From assembly GCA_009823395.1 (NCBI GenBank), contig CM020517.1, positions 17,232,501 through 17,296,500 on the forward strand: a stretch of DNA of 64,000 nucleotides, in the 5' to 3' direction. Positions 58,831-64,000 of the stretch are shown in pieces (within the stretch, counting starts at the first letter, position 1; each line of letters begins with the position of its first letter). The translations under genes and the position numbers were made by a program. Source of the DNA: Thamnaconus septentrionalis. Lineage: Eukaryota > Chordata > Actinopteri > Tetraodontiformes > Monacanthidae. The notes beneath the pieces are model-generated. The model did no database searches and had not been told where the DNA came from. It saw only the letters and a program-made list of their open reading frames with translations.

Positions 58831-59799
58831 GTTGTCTTTTGTCATTTGTGTGCATTTGAGTCCCATTAACGTACAACTTAAAGTAAATAAATAGTAAAAT
58901 AAAGTTACTTTATTTTAACCTTATTTGCAATTGCATTGCCAAAGTCTCCACCTGCAGTCAGTCTCACTATAAGAAAGCAAAAATGTAATTATCATTTAGT
59001 ATGAAATCAGAATCAATCAAATCTCAAGTTAAAACCAAAAACAATAATGTACATGGCGACTGTCACAAATGTGGCTCTTGGCTGTGCTGCCTGCAACACA
59101 GGACCCGGGTCATTCAAACTCATCTACTTCCTTTTATGTGCGTTCCATTCATCGACACCATTTCCAGCTGGGCGGAGAGGCTACAATTTCCTCCGCACTT
59201 AGCAGCGAGGAGCCACTTACGCGATCGATTCAATCAACCAATTAAAAAGGAAAAGATGAAGGAGGTGTGGTGGTGATGGTGGTGGTGGGAGGAGAGGATA
59301 ACCATTCATGTTGAACATGAGCTGGAAATAGAGTCTGTACATGCAGCCTGGCTGGCATCCTTTTTTATTTTTTTATTTTTTGCTATTCAAGAGACGGAGC
59401 AGCCGGTGCAAGACGTGTCGAGATTAGCACGCTGCCGTGATTCGTCCAATCACGGTTCAAGGTACATGACTTGCGAGAGTGAATCACCCCGGTCCCAGGC
59501 CAGCTATGAGTGTGAGTGATGGAGCGGGAGTTGGAGCCTGGCAGGATGGTGTGCGCGTGTGCGCCTGTGTTACAGAAGCTTCCTGCTTTTGTTCTAAATT
59601 TGCACTATTTATTTTATTCAGTATTATTTCTGTCTCCTGCTTCTGGTCTGCACCCTCACAGGTGTTGCCGTGCGGCTCCAGATGGGTCGTGTCATATGGC
59701 GTGCAGACAGGCGCAAAGAGGGGACGGCCCAGCGCGTGTGTGTGTGTTTGGATGTGCGTGTGCTTGGGTGTCGGGAGTGGGTGTGCGACGGCCCCTTTA

Positions 59800-59940
59800 A
59801 AACGTTAGTCAGCTTTATTTTGACCTTCACCATACAAGTGGCGTCTGATGCAGCTCGGGGCCGGCAGCTTCACAAGACGTTATGAATATTCATGGCCTCC
59901 GCTCTCGTCCTCCACCGACCAATCCATCATTCACAAGCAC
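59800..59940. promoter_or_regulatory. Probable regulatory block with palindromic POU-type site
   Basis: ATGAATATTCAT at 59882-59893 is a perfect 12-bp palindrome of the kind bound by POU-factor dimers. It lies within unique sequence that also has gaccaatcc (CCAAT-like) and cctttaaaacgttagtc. No gene is seen next to it. Confidence 0.3.
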
Positions 59941-60971
59941 GCGTTTGCAGTGAGACAAGCGTGCACGTGTGTGTGCTGATTTTTAGTAATTCATCCGGAC
60001 GCATGTCCAAAGGATCATTCGGGTTTAATTTACAATACATTTGTTGTAATTTCATTTTTTTTTCTTTTTTTTAAACTGGTTTTACCATCCTCTCGTCTTG
60101 TGGACAGAGTAAAAGCAAAAAAGAAAAGAAAAAAGTATCGCATTGAAATGGACTTAAACAAGTTGGAACAGTTTTAATGAGCAAAATAAGCATGAGTGAA
60201 TGATTTTCCTTTTTTTTTTTTTTTTTTAACGTGTGGGTGCAAAACATGCTGGTTATTAGACGTGTGAGTTAGCAATATTGGCTTTCATTGCGCAGAGCTC
60301 TGGTGTGGCACAACCATATTAGCTCAGTAAATCTTTGCGGAAAAACAGATTCCTTCCTCTCATCTGAGCTAACAGAGTCAGAGGAGGTGAAAATGATGCT
60401 GCTGCTGCTGTCTTTGGTTTCCAGAGACAAAATAATAACAGCAATTCAAACAGAAATAATAGCATTCCGCGCTTGAAGATATAATGGCGCCGCTTCCTGG
60501 CTACCGTGCCACAAAACAACACATCGAAAGAGATTTAAGGCCTGGAGTTGTCATTACTCTGTTGCATAAGATGTCAATGGCCCAAACTGGGAATTAAAAG
60601 AACTCTAAGTGGAAGCCTTACCTGTTGGTAACTGCATTTGTTCGGGAGAGAGCTTTATATGACATGTTTTGTGGATTATTTGTGTGTTTATTGTTGTAAC
60701 AATGTTTAGCGCTTCCCTTTTGGCCAGGAAAAATTTGAAAAAGAGGTTTCACTTGGTTAAATAAAGGACTACATTGGAATTCCCTACGACGTCAAGGTAG
60801 ACGCAAGCTGTTAAAGAGAAAATAAAGTTGTATTGAGTGATTTCACCAAAACAAAAGCAAACTTCATGTGAACTTCAGAGTGAGAAAGTGTGTGTCAAGA
60901 GACGGCACCACTGCTGGAGCTCATGTGTGTTACAGTTGGTGGGCGGTCTTCTTGCAGACACGTCTTTGTTT

Positions 60972-60996
60972 TGTGTGTGTGTGTGTGTGTGTGTGT
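60972..60996. repeat. (GT)n microsatellite
   Basis: About 12 GT units. Confidence 0.9.
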
Positions 60997-61080
60997 TTGT
61001 GTCTAAATATGAAGTGGAAATGAGTCTTTGTCTGAGAATGTGTGTGTTTTATGACTATCTTTAAGTATGTGTTAAATTAA

Positions 61081-61084
<4 letters not shown>

Positions 61085-61128
<44 letters not shown>

Positions 61129-61134
61129 GTGTGA
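61085..61134. repeat. (GT)n microsatellite
   Basis: About 24 GT units with a single gc interruption. It faces a CA array 140 bp further on. Confidence 0.95.
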
Positions 61135-61272
61135 CATGGATGGTTCCTGACAGCATGCAGAGAGTTGGCACACAGCTGTCCTCTCCTCCACCCACAGTCC
61201 TGTCTGACGCAGTAAACGCATACTCGCTTTATGTCTGTACTTCCCAATTACAGTCTGGATGAGCACACACAT

Positions 61273-61275
61273 GCA

Positions 61276-61307
<32 letters not shown>

Positions 61308-61320
61308 CACACACACACGT
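61273..61320. repeat. (GCAC)n/(CA)n microsatellite
   Basis: Five gcac units pass into about 13 CA units. It is in inverse orientation to the GT array at 61085. Confidence 0.95.
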
Positions 61321-63639
61321 ACGTCAGATGATGCTCAGCCAAACAGAAAACCCGGGGCTGAACTGACAGCGAGGACTGTACACTGTCCACATTCATTCTC
61401 ACATCGCAATCACAGCAGCATCATTATTTTAATGGAGACAACGGTCAAGTCAATGTGGAGCAGAACATCCCAAAATATGAAAAAAAAAGTTTGCTTTGAA
61501 TTAGGATTATCACATTATTTTGGTTTTGTTAAAAATTAATCCTCCTTCCTCCTGTAAAATACCGACGATCAGTACTTGGCACCACCAATGCACGTTAATC
61601 AACCAATCAAATAAATGTATAATAATTTGGTTTAAAAAGCTACAATGTCATTAACATGATTTTGCTACTGGAAATGATTATTCTGTGATTTGCCATTAAA
61701 ACGCTGCACAAGGTATTGATGGTCAGATTTGTCACGTCCAGTTCGGCTGCAGCAGGTCGCCACAGGTCAAGCTTTGTATTCTTGTGACAGACGATGTACT
61801 GCGAGGCCAAACAATGGCTGGTATTTGTACACCAAGGTTGCTCATCAAAACTCCATAGTCCAAGGCAAATTAGGTTAGGGGCAGCTCACGCCTTGAACTG
61901 CTTATGGAATCCAATACAATTTTAAGACAAACTGAACTCCCTTCCTGATGGATTGCATAATAATTAATTACAGTCACATTCGCCAATGTAGAAGCTATTG
62001 GTGATTCCTGCCAAAGAAGTTGCAGTTGAAGGCATTTACCATTACGCAGGATTAAATCGGGCAAAGATAAGAATTGGGTCTTGGATCAGTTTGAATGAGC
62101 TTTCAGATGATTCTAAAATCTTTCCGCACCACCAGCTGTCCTCAGCTCAGTGCCGCACTGTCACTTTCCACCCTGTGCAACTCCTAACATGTCATCAGTA
62201 ATCAGCCAAGTCTGTTGCTGCAGGCGGCCTTTGTACTCTGCGATTAAGGCGAATCGTAGCTGATCAAAGAGGCGAACAATCAGCGAGGATGAGGCCAAAG
62301 CGGTACGGTCCTTTCCTCTTACCCTCCGCTAAACTTCCGCTGCTCAAACATCCTGAGTGGACGTGGAAACCTCCGGAAAAAAAAGTTATTCTCCCAACCG
62401 TCGCTCAATGTGAAGACGTCCCGATAAGACAGCTGGCGAGGGAAGCATTGCGTGACGCTTGACCTGCAGCACTCAGACGTCCCCCGTCCAATCAGGCTCA
62501 GCGCGATACCCATCCAAAAATGTCCAGGAAACACTGCCTTACAAGTATTCAAAGCACGCTTTAGCATTCATGCAAGTAATGCCAGTATTATCTTGCCTAT
62601 CATCCAAGTTGTAACTGTGAATAATTCTTACAAAGAATAACCTTTACCAGCCTAGTGGACGACTTCACAATGTCTTTGAAAGCTGCTGGGAACAGCAGAA
62701 GTTTAGTTTTATGATCCGTCGTTGCTTTGATTCAATTCGTATTTGATTCTGAAGGGGGGGGCGCGGCGTGTTTAGAGTGATTTCTATCAGCAAGCAACCA
62801 ATTAATGCAGATTTCTGAGTCTTTGTGCCGACAAAGAGCCGAGTCTATCTGACTGATCTCCATCTTCCGTGAATCATCGACTTTAACTGCATCCTTGATG
62901 CGAGGGGAGGGGGTTGGGATGGGGTTGCCCCACAGCCAAGTTGAGAGCGTGCATGTGTCAGTCCAGATATAAGACATTAAAAGAAAAAAAAAAGTGTCTT
63001 CAGTTCAGGATGATATGTTCAAACATGACCTGCTCGGTTTAATCTCCCCCTAAATCTGCTGATTGAAGGCTTTGACAGGTGGCTTGGAAACATCCAGCCG
63101 GCCCTCTTCTAAGGCCCCCGTTTTCTTTGCTGCGTGATTCCCGATTTAAGATGTGGTTACGGCGTGCTTTGCTTTTAACCTGCCGGTAGCTGTATGGAGA
63201 GATGTTTGCCATCTGGGGTGCTAACGGTATAATCCTGCAGATGAAAACCAATCTGTCGCCCTATAAAAACTGGCTCAGGGACCGTCCAACCTTCTCTGGC
63301 GGCGCCACGTGTCTCGACCTGCTCGTCTCCAGGGTTTTAGAGCAAAATCGGACCTGCCTGGGCCTGAACAGAGCAAAAAGCCACGCTGGCTTAATGAGTA
63401 AAGGACCTCAAGCTGAGTGGGATCACAATTTGCGCTGAGGCAAAATAAAAATGTGAGATGTTTTATTGAAACAACTTTAACAAATTAATAACTAAGTTGC
63501 AAACTTTCAGCTTACATGACTGTCTAATGCATGTCTATGCAAAAGACATAAACATGTTATTTGTATTGTGTACAGTGGAATTATATTACTTTGTCTTTAT
63601 CTAAGATCGACGTTACTTGGCCAAAGAACAGTTATCTCA

Positions 63640-63935
63640 GCTGTGTTTCCATGACCCCTAGAATTGCGCAAAACCTAAACATGCCAAAAAACAAACAAAT
63701 AAAAAAAAAACACCATGGAAACACCTCACCTTGGAAAAACCAGATATGGCTAAAAGGTTTTGACGCTCTCATGAGGTGGTTCTTCAGACGTATCCATTTA
63801 ACAGGTACATTCGAAAATTGTCATGGAAACACTTTTTTTTTTTTGCATTCACACATCACCGGGCGTCACGTACAGGGTCACGTGACCAATTCACTTTCAG
63901 AGACGACGGTGCATTACATTTGGATGGAGGAGGAG
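63640..63935 (-). mobile_element. MITE family A, long reverse copy with GGTCACGTGACC palindrome
   Basis: It contains tgtttccatgacccctagaattg, caccatggaaacacct, ccagatatggctaaaaggtttt, gacgctctcatgaggtggtt, gtcatggaaacac, cacatcacc, GGTCACGTGACC at 63876-63887 and ggatggaggaggagaccg. This is the reverse of the 25.4 kb and 14.5 kb copies combined and so shows the whole internal order. Confidence 0.8.
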
Positions 63936-64000
63936 ACCGAATTTTTTTTTTTTTTTTTTCTCAAGTAATCAAAGAGACGTATATGTAGATGTAAAAATAA

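Larger units (their letters stand above)
57864..64000. other. Mostly non-coding right end of the window
   Basis: It holds MITE B (58444-58830), two conserved-looking blocks (59100-59240 and 59800-59940), GT/CA arrays (60972-61318), a block at 62190-62300, a block at 63030-63430 with a 78-codon open frame from 63202 and a TATAAAA at 63262, and MITE A (63640-63935). The 63.2 kb frame has no splice partners and reads like chance. Confidence 0.45.

Noticed and set aside
1..64000. CRISPR arrays, prophage, operons or a bacterial defence system
   Set aside because: There are no spaced identical short repeats, no coding density and no ribosome-binding-site pattern. All features are those of a vertebrate nuclear genome.

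Overview
The window looks like nuclear DNA from a ray-finned (teleost) fish. The basis is texture and not a database match: large introns with GT-AG borders, very dense (CA/TG)n microsatellites, several copies each of short palindromic DNA transposons of the kind common in fish, tRNA-derived SINE remnants with pol III box motifs, and a tandem array built around the vertebrate telomere hexamer. There are no bacterial-style operons, and most open frames in this window are chance.

The one well-supported gene is the 3' end of a protein-coding gene on the + strand. Three exons (1550-1601, 8088-8241, 9821-9858) have matching splice phases. Together they encode about 80 C-terminal residues: a short basic piece, two alanine runs, an acidic run, and the end D-Y-G-C-D-G-D-Y-D-D-G-F-stop. 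I do not recognise the protein. Its upstream exons lie left of the window. A 3' UTR of roughly 1 kb follows, with a Pumilio-type site, a CTG repeat and only a non-canonical poly(A) signal.

From about 10.8 kb to the end the window is mostly non-coding. It holds MITE family A (seven copies; ends like GCTGCGTTTCCATG, some with an internal GGTCACGTGACC palindrome), MITE family B (four copies; ends like TTAAAGGTYCAGTGTGTAA), a 131-bp element with 13-bp inverted repeats, SINE-like pieces, a probable LINE ORF2 remnant, a GGGTTA-containing satellite of about 190-197 bp per unit (22786-24550), a GGGTATA minisatellite, a 42-bp perfect palindrome and a TA-microsatellite with a 32-bp hairpin.

Several short segments look like exons of unrecognised genes but are isolated and unproven: 16489-16594 (+), 24817-24904 (-, starts with ATG), 26951-27012 (+), 29302-29450 (+), 43398-43630 (-) and 57787-57863 (+, starts with ATG). 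AT-rich segments with POU/octamer-like and homeodomain-core sites (for example 27895-28100, 39915-40170, 52780-53050, 59800-59940) look like conserved regulatory DNA. A gene end followed by more than 50 kb of such sequence is what one expects next to a developmental regulator, but that is inference.
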